A DNA stretch of 64,000 nt from Ichthyophis bannanicus (taxonomy: Eukaryota; Chordata; Amphibia; Gymnophiona; Ichthyophiidae). Below the pieces are notes generated by a model. That model did no database searches, was not told where the DNA came from, and saw only the letters and a list, made by a program, of their open reading frames with translations. How positions within the stretch are numbered: the stretch's first letter is position 1; each line of letters opens with the position of its first letter. The DNA lies in the NCBI GenBank assembly GCA_033557465.1, contig CM066043.1, positions 79,514,662-79,578,661 of the forward strand, given 5' to 3'. Shown one piece after another: positions 54,936-64,000 of the stretch. The translations under genes were made by a program, and so were the position numbers.

Positions 54936-56281
54936 TGTAATGCAGCGAGGGCTGATGAGAGCCCAGTTGAGAGAAAAGAAGGTGTTTTTCACAGAGAAAA
55001 AGACTTGCAATATTCCCAGGAACCAGCTAGAGGGAGCAAGAGCGTCTTCAGGGAGACTGAATAGCCACGCCCAGCTGGTCACGAGGAAATTCCAACCAGC
55101 TTCCAATCCAAAAAGGCAGGAGGCCTTCATAAGGGGAGTGTGGAAGACTGGAAGGGAGGAAGGAGAAGAGGCAGAAGGAGTACCGGCAGCCTCGGAGATA
55201 GAAGCACCAGCAGAAGCAGCAGCCTAAGCAGAAGCAAGGGGAGAATCACTGGCAGCACCAAGAGAGAGAGGTGGAAGTGGAAACCTGATTACTCTAGTGC
55301 TAGAGGATTTCCCAGGAGCTGAGGAAGGACCTAAGGAGTGTCAGCTCAAGCCAAACCGAGAGCTGTTTGCCCTCAGAGGCAAAAGCCCTGCTGTAACTGC
55401 AACTCTAAGCCAAACAAGTATCAGCTGGAGAAGCCAAGCCACACTGAGCCAGAAAGCCAGAAGCTGGGCTTGTACAGAGGCAGGCCTTCACCAGGAGAAG
55501 GAAGTCAAAGGCTACAGGGTAAGCCTAACTGTCCTAGAAAAGGATTTCACCAAGCTGCGGCCTGGGAAAGGCAAGCAGTGGAAGAAAGCCGGTTACTAGA
55601 GGATTGCCGTCATACAAGGTATGAGAAATGTATGCCTAATAGGAAAGCTGTGAATGTTAAAAGCTATGATAAGGCTGCTAGAAAACCTCTAAAGAAAGAG
55701 GATACTTTAAAGCCTAATACAGCACGTGGCCGACGCCCTTGGCTAGGCCAAGGACATTGGGAGCTGCTACAGAAAATATACAAAACCCCTGAATGTGTTT
55801 TACAAGAAACCAGGGATATAGAATCAGAGTTTTCTGATAACGAGCCAATGCAAGTGGATCTGGCAGGAGATTTATCTGACCAAGAGATGGACTGTACACT
55901 TTGCATTTCTGAAAGTTTAGCGTCACTGCCAGACTTGTGATTGGGTGAATTGCCAGCAGAGCATTCTGTATTTGTTTGAGCACCTCCATTCCTGTGACGT
56001 ATAACAGTTTTTGCTTTGAACCCTGAGTTTGTTTTCTACCTGAATTAAGGACATTTGCTTTAAAGTTGTAACCCACTATTTAGAACCACTGTGAAAAAGG
56101 GAAATAAAAGCCTTGTTAATTCCCACCACTCAGCTTGATTGTTTCACTGAAGATTGGAGCTAAAGCAACTACAAGGACCAAGAGCCATTTGGGCCTTTAG
56201 AAGACTCTCCAATCTTAACCTTATATTTTTGTGTCCCACATGCCCCGGCGTCCACTGGCCACCAGGGAAGTGGTGCTGACA
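54936..56281 (+). mobile_element. LTR-like insertion (candidate solo LTR), 1346 bp
   Basis: Starts TGTAATGCAG, ends GTGCTGACA, flanked by CTAC on both sides (54932-54935, 56282-56285). AATAAA at 56103-56108, about 180 bp from the end, gives a U3-R-U5-like layout. An open frame of 200 codons at 55338-55940 (basic first half, acidic SEFSDNEPMQVDLAGD end) has no domain I recognise; an overlapping frame is at 54865-55227. It is long for an LTR and could instead be an unrelated element. Confidence 0.4.
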
Positions 56282-59139
56282 CTACCTGGAGTAGAACCCT
56301 TAGCCCCAAAGGTGCTGGGGCACTGGCTCCACCGTCCTGTCCTCGAGACCTGTGAGTTCCTGCAGTAGATCATCCCAATGAAGGGGAGTCCTGGGGCGTT
56401 CTCCTGGGAAGAAAGGGAGAGGCATCTGAGTCAGGTAGAGGAGATAACCCTCCTTGACCACTTGGAGAGCCCAAGTGTCGGTGGTAACAGATGGACACTG
56501 ATGGACAGTGGATCAGACGTTCCACTGTGTATGGAGAGGCTAAGCTCAAGGAGTCAAAAGCTCCTGCCCGGCTAGGCTAGGGCCTGTGCCTGGGAGCCTT
56601 CTGCTTACGAGGGTCATGCCCATGTCCCTTGGCCCGCTGACCTTGCTGTGGAGCTTTGATACTGCGGGTAGTTTCTGCAAGCAGCTCCCCTTCAAGTAAA
56701 GGGGCTTTTTACTCGAGCCCTTCCATCAGGGAAGGGTAGTGGGCTTCTTGAAGAGCTTGGTCCTTGTCATGAACTTGGTCTCCAACTCATCAGCCTTATT
56801 GGTTATGGGCTTGCCAAAGACACTCTCTCCCTGGCATGGGACATCAACCAATTTGTCCTGAACCCATTGATCCAGGTCAGAAGACTGTAGCCAAGCCTGG
56901 TGTCAGGCATCGATGCCCACCACAGCTACTCTAGCCGCTGACTCTAAACGGTGATAGGCTGCTCAAGTCATAAACCTCAAGCACTCACGGACGGCTTTGG
57001 CCAGGCTCTGGAACCGCTGTATAGGCTCTACAGAAAGACCATTCGAGAACCCAGCGAGCTTCTTCACCAGGTCTCTCAGGTACATGTCCACATACAGCTG
57101 ATATGCCTAGATCCAGCTGATGAGCATCAAGCCCTGGTAGCACTTCCTGCCAATGGCATCTAGGGTATGGGCCTCCTTACCTGCAGGCATTAAGGAGTGT
57201 GTCTTCTGGCTCTTGAACTGATGCATGGCTGACTCCACCACCATGGAGTTATGTGGCAGCTGTGCTTTCTGGAAGCCCGGGCTCTGGCGGACGCGGTAGA
57301 CTGAGTCAAGCCTTGGCTCACGATGAGTACTGATGTTGGCGTTTCCCACATGTGGAGAAGCAGCCTTTCCAAGATAGATGGGTACTGTCAGTGCTTCCCT
57401 CGGCAGGGCCTCGTACTGGAGGATCTCAAGCTCCTCCGTGCAAGAGTCTTCCTCAGACTCAGTGGCAAATTACTTCATACGGGACATGTCGAAGGCACTG
57501 GCATGTCCCGTATGAAGTCCTTGGGCAGGGATCAGCATCGCATATCTGAGGAGAATGGGTCCAATGGTACATTATGTTGGTAACATGTGTCCAGGGACTC
57601 CTTGTCCTTGGTCTCCCAGTCTGAGTAAATGGTGGAGTTATTGAGGGAGGGCTGGGCCAGATGATCTGGCCGCGAGCCTGATCTGGGTCCCTCTGAAGCT
57701 CTGCAGCCGAAGCCTTGGGCACTCGCCAGGGAGGACCTTGGTCCCATGGAATAGGACAGGATCAAGACCACCATCGAGTATCGACTCAAGGCTGCATGCT
57801 CTCAAAGATCGGTTTGACGTCTGGAGATGTCCTTGATGCCGAGGACCTGGTGGTCTGGGCAGGTGACTCAGTGGAGCCGGGCATCAGGACCCGCTGCTGA
57901 GCCATGAAGGCAGATAAGCTGCACTCCAAGGCCATTCTGATCTCCAGTCCAAAGGTTCTGCAGCCATCGGCACGGGGACTGAGGGACTCTGGCTCAGCGC
58001 CGGTTCCCCTGAAGGGGAGTCCTTGATGAGAATGGCCTCGGGGGGTCTAAGGCCGAACACCAGAAGATTCTTTTTGGATGACCTTGGTAGGCCGCTCCTG
58101 CTCTGCATCCTCACACAAGTGGTGTGGACTGCAGGATCCTGCTCGGGACTTACCCGCATTCCTGGATCCATCCATGGACACGGCTCTCAAGGGTTTCTTT
58201 TTCTTATGTTCCCCAACTGGTGAACTCCGCTCGGAGGACCCATGGCCTTGCTCGGGGCCCGCGGAGTCACCACAGAAGTCCAAGGCCTCAGAGCTGTTAG
58301 TGTAGCCAAGTTTAAAAAAGGTTTGGACAAGTTCCTGGAGGAAGGTCCATAAACTATTATTAAAGGGAACCCAGGAAATCCAATACAAGCATTGTGGAAC
58401 CTGTGTCTTTTGGGGAAACTGCTAGGTACTTGTGACCTAGATTGGCCACTGCTGGAAACAGGATACTGGGCTTGATGGACCTTGGTCTGACCCAGTATGG
58501 CATATCTTTTGTTCTTAGGGGGCCTTGGAGAGCATTGTTGCTGGAGACTCCGGGAAGAACTTGTCGTGCTGCTGCTGACAGCTCTTGAAGGCCTTGGATG
58601 ACATTTTCTTGTACGGGCCACAGTCCGCCGGGTCGTGGTCTGGCCCAAGACAACGTAGGTAGCAGTCATGCGTGCCGGTGAGGGACATGACCCTTGAGCA
58701 CCGATCACATTTCTTGAAGCCACGAGTTCATGGGGGGGAAAAGGGGCCCCAGCTAGGTCAATGACCCGAGGCTCTGCCGGCGGTAAAAAGGCACAAACTG
58801 CACCAAGGAAAAAATAATAAATTTAAAACGGACCTGAAACACAATGCCAAGGTACACACTTGGGGGCGGGAAGAGTACTGGTGCAAGTCCAGAGAAGAGT
58901 AGTTTAAAAAAAACAAAAACAAAAAAACAGATACTTTTTCTGCGGGAAACAGACAGACGTCTGGTGGGCTCCACAGAAAAAAGGAGGCCGAGGCAAAATG
59001 GCACCCTTGGGCAGGAAAGGGACCATGCATGCGTAGTGGCATCTCCCAAAGGTTTTCTTTGAAAGTTGGGGAGACGCTTCCACGAGGGCTCCATCGTCAC
59101 ACATATGTGAAGACTGACTTCCTGCTTATTCCCAGAGAA
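56282..59139 (-). pseudogene. DIRS C RT start, gag and leader, highly degraded
   Basis: Gag traces on the minus strand: VYRVRQSPGFQKAQLPHNSM, VVESAMHQFKSQK, AIGRKCYQG at 57107-57349; acidic linker around 57459-57790; a zinc-binding remnant near 58600-58730 with changed cysteines. A 16-bp perfect hairpin CTTCATACGGGACATG (57472-57487, complement at 57501-57516) interrupts the gag and is absent from A, D and E. A CR1 tail occupies 58291-58517. Confidence 0.7.
58291..58517 (+). mobile_element. CR1-type LINE 3' tail in DIRS C gag
   Basis: Starts in the last codons (LLVxPSLKKVWTSSWRK-like text in one frame, equivalent to AVSVAGFKKGLDKFLEE), then the tail with 'ggatactgggcttgatggac' and 'ggcatatcttttgttctta'. 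Confidence 0.8.
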
Positions 59140-59606
59140 CAGGAATCAACATAAGCATTGGCAAGTTAGATTCAAGGCATGGATAAGGCAGGCAAAGAGA
59201 AAATTTGAAAAAAGGAAGTAAAAATGCAAAATTTAAAAGTTTTTCAAGTACATTTGTAGCAAAAAAACTTGTGAGTCAGTTGGACCATTGGATGATAGAG
59301 GGGTAAAAGCGGCACTAAGGGAGTGCCATAGCAGACAGACTGAATGAATTCTTTGCTTCAGTCTTTACTGAAGAAGCTGTAGGGAAGTTACCCATGCCTG
59401 ACATGGCATTTAAAGGTGATATATGGGAAGACTTGAAAGAAATATTGACAAACCAAGATGTATTACAACTATTTGATAAACCGAACGAGTACTAAATCAC
59501 CTGGACCAGATAGTATACATCAAAGGGTGTTGGAAGAAGTGAAATATGAGATTGCATACAAATTAATAATTTGTGAACTATCATTAAAATCATCTGTAGT
59601 ACCAGA
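59140..59606 (+). pseudogene. CR1-type LINE I, part 2 (linker and RT start)
   Basis: Plus-strand text: RLNEFFASVFTEEAVGKLP, DLKEILTNQDVLQLFDK, TKSPGPDSIHQRVLEEVKYE, ICELSLKSSVVPD. Matches the start of CR1 J. It ends at the hAT insertion. Confidence 0.8.
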
Positions 59607-60689
59607 CAGGGCCGGATTTACCTTGAGTGAGGCCCTACGCCAACAAAAATTGTGGGCCCCCAGCAGGGGCGGCCCAAGGGGGGTGCGGGGCCTCATTTGC
59701 ATAAGGGGCCTCATTTGCATAAATATTTGCATAATGTTACCATATACTAACTTTTAGTAAACGTGCCTCTTAATGAGTGTATGGATAAAGAAAGACTAAA
59801 AGATTTCTACATTACTATAATCCAGTGCCAACCCATAGCAAACCCGCCGTATCCTAACAGCACTACCAGGACTCACAAAGCACCATACTCTACCAATCAA
59901 AAGGCAACACTGCAAATATTAAACCAATACATTTCAGAGAACAACAATACATGACCTAATGGGGAAAGAGAACAAGTGGCAATGTCAAATAGGAATTATA
60001 TAAACAGAACACCTCAGCTCAGTTACACATGCAGAACATAGACCATCACCAAACAAGTAATCACAATTTAGAAACAGGAAGACAATAATTAAACTGGGAA
60101 TCCCAAAAGCCAAACTTGGAATGTACAACACTGTAGAAATAAAACTATACATTAATTTGCTCTTGTACTAAACAAAGCGCAGACGTTAATGATGCACATT
60201 TACCAGAGCTGACATATTCCAATTAATAAATTCAAAATAAAGAGATATTTTCTACCTTTTGTGCATTTTTTTTCAGCTGCAATTGCTCCAGCCACTTTCT
60301 TCTGGTTTCTTCTTCGTGTCTTCTGCTAACTCTCCATCGTCTGCTGTTCATTTGTCCTTTCTTCTCTCTTCTAGTTTTTTTCCATTCTCTCTCTACATCT
60401 GCTTTAACATACTAATCTTTCTCCTTTTGCTCTTTCCTCATTCCTATTTCATCCACTCAAATTTTACCCCTCCATCCATCCTCAATCCCCACTTACTCTC
60501 CCAATACCCGGCCAATTGTAGATTTTTTATCCCTCCCACACAAAATATTTTTCCCTTCTCCATTTTACTCTTCCAGCCCCATCCCATTCTAATCCTCCCC
60601 CAACATCAGCTCCCTTCTAGTTCCAGCCTCACCCAGCATCCATTCCCTTCTAGTCCCTGCATCAGCCCATTTCCAGTCCTAGCAACCCC

Positions 60690-61615
60690 CCAACCCAATA
60701 CCAGTCCTAGCCCCCCCATCAACCCACTTCCAGTCCTAACCCCCCATCACCCCATTTTCAGTTTAAGCCCCCCCTATAACCCATTACCAGTCCTAACCCC
60801 CAATCAGCCCACTTCCAGTCCTAACCCCATTAGCCCACCTCCAGTCTTAACCCCCCCAGCCCATTTCCAGTCCTAGCCCCCCATAGCCCATTACCAGACA
60901 GCCCCCATCTGCCCGCAGCCCATTACCAGTCTTAACCCCCCCATAGCCCATTACCAGTTCTAACCCCCCCAACAGCCCACAGCCCATTACCAGTCTTAAC
61001 CCCCCCCCATAGCCCATTACGAGTTCTACCCCCCCCAACAGCCCACAGCCCATTACCAGTCCTAACCCCATCAGCCCACCTCGTCTTACCCCCCCAGCCC
61101 ATTTCCAGTCCTAGCCCCCCCCCATAGCCCATTACCAGACAGCCCCCATCCCATTACCAGTCTTAACCCCCCATAGCCCATTACCAGTTCTAACCCCCCC
61201 AACAGCCCCCAGCCCATTACCAGTCCTAACCCCATCAGCCCACCTCCAGTCTTATCCCTCCCAGCCCCTGTCCAGTCCTAGCCCCCCCATCAGCCCACAG
61301 CCCATTATCAGTCTTAACCCCCCCCTTATAGCCCATTACCAGTTCTAACCCCCCCCCAACAGCCCACAGCCCATTATCAGTCTTAACCCCCCCCCAAAGC
61401 CCATTACCAGTTCTAACCCCCCCCCCAACAGCCCACAGCCCATTACCAGTCCTAACCCCATCAGCCCACCTCCAGTCTTAACCCCCCCAGCCCATTTCCA
61501 GTCCTAGCCTCCCCCCATAGCCCATTACCAGACAGCCCCCATCAGCCCACAGCCCATTACCAGTCCTAACCCCCCCCAAAGCCCATTACCAGTCCTACCC
61601 CCCCCCCCCCCATCG
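60690..61615. repeat. Minisatellite of 'cccattaccagtcctaaccc' type units
   Basis: Units of about 20-45 bp built from CAGCCCATTACCAGT, CTAACCCCCCC and CAGCCCACCTCCAGT repeat for more than 900 bp, with higher-order repetition of about 230-330 bp. Open frames across it (60847-61132) are repeat artefacts. Confidence 0.9.
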
Positions 61616-61668
61616 GCTCAAGTAAAATGAAATTTTAAAAAAGCAAAACCGCTGGCTGCTACCAAGGC

Positions 61669-61941
61669 CGCGGCAGCATGGATGGTCCCGCGGGGCCCCT
61701 TCTGCCCTGCCGAATCCCTCCCTCCGCGATGGCTTTGAGAGGCGCAAAGGGAGAGTGTCTCCCTCGCGTCTCTGTTAAGCCCGCAGGGGCTGATGGGAAA
61801 TTTCCGATCAGCCCCTGCGGGCTTAACAGAGACGCGAAGGAGACACTCTCCCTTCGCGCCTCTCAAAGCCGGCACGGAGGGGCTCAGCCGGGGATTCAGC
61901 AGGGCAGAGGGGGCCCCGTGGGACCGTCCATGCTGCCGCGG
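61669..61941. repeat. GC-rich long palindrome inside the hAT element
   Basis: Two arms of about 130 bp (61669-61799 and 61801-61941) are near reverse complements around a centre GGGAAATTTCC. Matching phrases include AAGCCCGCAGGGGCTGAT / ATCAGCCCCTGCGGGCTT and GCCGCGGCAGCATGG / CCATGCTGCCGCGG. A second copy of the outer edge (AACGTCCATGCTGCCGCGG) follows directly at 61942-61964. Confidence 0.9.
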
Positions 61942-62027
61942 GAACGTCCATGCTGCCGCGGCAGCTTTTTGTGGGCCCTTGCCAGCTGTGGGCCCTACAC
62001 CATGGCGTACATGTAAATCCGGCCCTG

Positions 62028-62283
62028 GTACCAGAAGATTGGAGAATGGCCAACATAATGCCAATTTTTAAAGAGGGTTCCAGGGATGATCCAGGAAACT
62101 ACAGATCAGTGAACCTGATATTGGTACCAAGCAAAATGGTAGAAACCATTACAAAGAATAAAATTACTGAACATGGTTTAATGGGAGAAAGCCAACATGA
62201 ATTTAGCCAAGGAAAGTCTTGTCTTACTAATCTGTTATTTTTTTTGAAGGTGTGAATAAACAGGTAAATCAAGGTGAGCCAGT
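62028..62283 (+). pseudogene. CR1-type LINE I, part 3 (RT)
   Basis: EDWRMANIMPIFKEGSRDDP, GNYRSVNLILVPSKMVETI, ESQHEFSQGKSCLTNL, then a frameshift near 62250 and NKQVNQGEPV. It is cut at 62283, before the catalytic blocks, by CR1 J on the opposite strand. Confidence 0.82.
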
Positions 62284-64000
62284 TAAGAACATAAGATATG
62301 CCATACTGGGTCAGACCAGGGTCCATCAAGCCCAGTATTCTGTTTCCAACAATGGCCAATCTAGGTCATATGTACCTAGCAGTATCCCTAAGAGACCCAA
62401 GTTCCACAATGCTTGTACTGGGTCAAGCATTGATATCTTCGGTCACTTCCTAATAATGGTTTATGGACCTTTCCTCCAGGAACTTGTCCAAACCTTTTTT
62501 AAACCCAGCTACACTAACAGCATTTACTACATCCTCCGGTAACAAATTCCAGAGTTTGACTACACATTGAGTGAAAAAATATTTTCTTTTATTAGTCTTA
62601 AATAGTTTACCCTGTAGCTTCACTGCATGTCCCCTAGTCTTTCTATATTCTGATAAGGTAAACAATCGATCTACGTTTACCCGTTCCACTCCGTTCATTA
62701 ATTTATAGACTTCTATCATATCCCCCCTCAGCCGTCTCTTTTCCAGGTTAAAGAGCCCTAACCTTTTTAGCCTTTCTTCATAGGAGTATCCTTCCATCCC
62801 CTTTACCATTTTGGTGGCTCTTCTCTGAACCTTTTCTAAAATCGCTATATCCTTTTTAAGATACGGCGTCCAGAATTGCACACAATATTCAAGGTGCGGT
62901 CTCACCATGGAACGATATAGAGGCATTATAATATCTTTTGTTTTATTTTCCATTCCTTTCCTTATCATACCTAGCATTCTATTTGCTCTCTTGGCCGCCG
63001 CTGCACACTGGGCCGAGGGTTTTAACATGGTATCCACAATGACGCCTAAATCTTTTTCCTGGGTGGTGGTTCCTAATGTGGAACCTTGCATCGTGTAAAC
63101 ATAGTTTGGGTTGTTCTTCCCTAGGTGCATAACCTTGCACTTGTCCACATTAAATTTCATCTGCCATTTTGATGCCCAGTCTTCCAATTTATCAAGATCC
63201 TCTTGCAATTTTTCACAATCCTCTTGGGTTTTAACAACTTTAAATAGTTTTGTGTCATCTGCAAATTTGATAACCTCACTCATTATCCCACTTTCCAGGT
63301 CATTTATGAATATGTCAACAAGCAGCGGACCCAGCACAGATCCCTGGGGTACACCACTATTTACTTTTCTCCATTGGGAAAATTGGCCATTTAGCCCTAC
63401 CCTCTGCTTTCTATCTTTTAACCAGTTCCTGATCCACAATAGTACACTGCCTCCTATCCCATGACTCTTTAGTTTTGCCAAAAGTCTCTGATGAGGGACC
63501 TTGTCAAAGGCTTTCTGAAAGTCCAGATACACAATATCAACCGACTCACCTTTGTCCACCTGTTTATTCACTCCTTCAAAAAAACATAACAGATTAGTAA
63601 GACAAGATCTTCCTTGTCTAAAGCCATGTTGGCTGTCTCCCATTAGGTTGTGACTGTCTACATGCTGAGTAATTTTATTCTTTATGATGGTTTCTACCAT
63701 TTTACCTGGTACTGACGTCAAGCTCACCGGTCTGTAGTTTCCCGGATCACCCCTGGAACCCTTTTTAAAAATTGGTGTTACATTGGCGATCCTCCAATCT
63801 TCAGTTATTAGAGATGATTTTAATGATAGTTCACAGATTACTGATAGCAGGTCTGCAATCTCATATTTCAGTTCTTTCAACACCCTTGGATGTATACCAT
63901 CCGGCCCAGGTGATTTGCTACTCTTCAGTTTATCTAATAGTTGTAAGACATCTTCCCGATGTATCGATATTTCCTTCAATTCTTCTTTCTGCACCTTTAA
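62284..64000 (-). mobile_element. CR1-type LINE J, 3' end complete, runs off the window
   Basis: The 3' end at 62284 reads, on the minus strand, a tail with 'ggcatatcttatgttcttaa'. The coding part is continuous to the window edge. It is inserted head-to-head in CR1 I at a point of mutual homology: the residues VNKQVxxGE lie at the junction. Confidence 0.88.
62450..63994 (-). CDS. CR1 J reverse transcriptase, uninterrupted 514 codons
   Basis: Blocks in order: KSSKSPGPDGIHPRVLKELK, EDWRIANVTPIFKKGSRGDP, GNYRPVSLTSVPGKMVETII, QHGFRQGRSCLTNLLCFFEG, DIVYLDFQKAFDKVPHQRLL, GVPQGSVLGPLLVDIFINDL, VIKFADDTKLFKVV (FADD catalytic pair), [83 protein letters not shown], ending FLEERSINHY. The AP endonuclease would lie beyond the right edge. 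The start given is only the first methionine in the window; the protein certainly begins further upstream. No stop or frameshift, so a young copy. Confidence 0.9.
   Translation of the reverse strand: MQKEELKEISIHREDVLQLLDKLKSSKSPGPDGIHPRVLKELKYEIADLLSVICELSLKSSLITEDWRIANVTPIFKKGSRGDPGNYRPVSLTSVPGKMVETIIKNKITQHVDSHNLMGDSQHGFRQGRSCLTNLLCFFEGVNKQVDKGESVDIVYLDFQKAFDKVPHQRLLAKLKSHGIGGSVLLWIRNWLKDRKQRVGLNGQFSQWRKVNSGVPQGSVLGPLLVDIFINDLESGIMSEVIKFADDTKLFKVVKTQEDCEKLQEDLDKLEDWASKWQMKFNVDKCKVMHLGKNNPNYVYTMQGSTLGTTTQEKDLGVIVDTMLKPSAQCAAAAKRANRMLGMIRKGMENKTKDIIMPLYRSMVRPHLEYCVQFWTPYLKKDIAILEKVQRRATKMVKGMEGYSYEERLKRLGLFNLEKRRLRGDMIEVYKLMNGVERVNVDRLFTLSEYRKTRGHAVKLQGKLFKTNKRKYFFTQCVVKLWNLLPEDVVNAVSVAGFKKGLDKFLEERSINHY

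Larger units (their letters stand above)
38196..59139 (-). mobile_element. DIRS C: oldest DIRS of the nest, split into pieces
   Basis: Termini are a diverged version of the A-E ends (left 'cacctgtgcaggtgttctct', right ...CTTATTCCCAGAGAA), with an internal complementary region near 38450-38540. Own pieces: 38196-40955, 52332-52663, 56282-58290 and 58518-59139. Insertions: D with E (40956-52331), CR1 H with an LTR-like insert (52664-56281), CR1 tail (58291-58517). Reading frames are highly degraded, in keeping with age. It sits in CR1 I. Confidence 0.85.
59607..62027. mobile_element. hAT-like non-autonomous element, 2421 bp, perfect 8-bp target duplication
   Basis: The ends CAGGGCCGGATTTACCTTG and, in reverse, CAGGGCCGGATTTACATGT are inverted repeats. 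GTACCAGA flanks both sides (59599-59606, 62028-62035), and joining the flanks restores the LINE I frame. The interior has AT-rich DNA, a TC-rich stretch (60259-60640), a minisatellite and a GC-rich palindrome; no transposase was recognised. 59763-60258 shows nothing namable. Confidence 0.88.

Noticed and set aside
55338..55940. 200-codon frame as a host gene exon
   Set aside because: No recognised domain, inside an LTR-like insert with target duplication; kept only as part of that element.
60847..61132. Glycine-rich minus-strand frames
   Set aside because: Translation of the C-rich minisatellite within a hAT element.

Overview
The window looks like repeat-choked nuclear DNA from a vertebrate with a large genome. 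The evidence is CR1 and L2 LINEs, DIRS-type tyrosine-recombinase retrotransposons with gag, RT-RNase H-methyltransferase and recombinase, Penelope-like elements with GIY-YIG, hAT, mariner and Harbinger-like DNA elements, a processed HDAC2 pseudogene, and one host exon that I recognise. Abundant, young and mutually nested DIRS elements suggest an amphibian, possibly a caecilian; this is inference, and reptiles or lungfish are not excluded. No bacterial, organellar or CRISPR feature was seen.

Host genes: the only convincing host gene is the first coding exon of MAN2C1 (cytosolic/lysosome-associated alpha-mannosidase 2C1) on the minus strand (7896-7999). It has a consensus splice donor and sits in a GC/CpG-rich promoter region with an ETS box. 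The rest of the gene should lie to the left; I could not see exon 2 in the 7.9 kb available, so intron 1 is long and full of repeats. A 5'-truncated HDAC2 retropseudogene lies at 24377-25080.

Layout. 1-8.4 kb: intron 1 and promoter of MAN2C1, with the end of an unusual DNA transposon (element X), a palindromic Penelope-type insertion, a hAT element filled with minisatellite and a Harbinger-like MITE. 8.4-16.8 kb: a CR1 LINE is split by a hAT MITE, which is split by DIRS element A (three layers). 17-24.3 kb: small DNA elements and a 3.5 kb element that hosts a 1.9 kb internally deleted DIRS (B). 24.3-26.2 kb: HDAC2 pseudogene and an L2 fragment. 26.5-31.1 kb: a Penelope-like element whose right inverted terminal repeat is split by a full-length copy of element X with a long open reading frame. 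31.4-37.5 kb: an old DIRS remnant, CR1 and L2 pieces and a mariner that is interrupted, partly inverted, and carries a second Penelope insertion with a 15-bp target duplication. 37.5-64 kb: one large nest. CR1 copy I is split by DIRS C and by a 2.4 kb hAT; DIRS C is split by DIRS D, by a CR1 with an LTR-like insert, and by a CR1 tail; DIRS D is split by DIRS E; a long-ORF CR1 (J) closes the window on the minus strand.

How the parts work together: in the DIRS copies the minus-strand order is inverted terminal repeat, zinc-finger gag (LAP2alpha-like), overlapping RT/RNase H/methyltransferase, overlapping tyrosine recombinase, internal complementary region, inverted terminal repeat. The internal complementary region is visibly the reverse complement of the two outer ends placed side by side, as expected for the circular-intermediate model. 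Only copy E keeps an uninterrupted recombinase; most other reading frames are broken.
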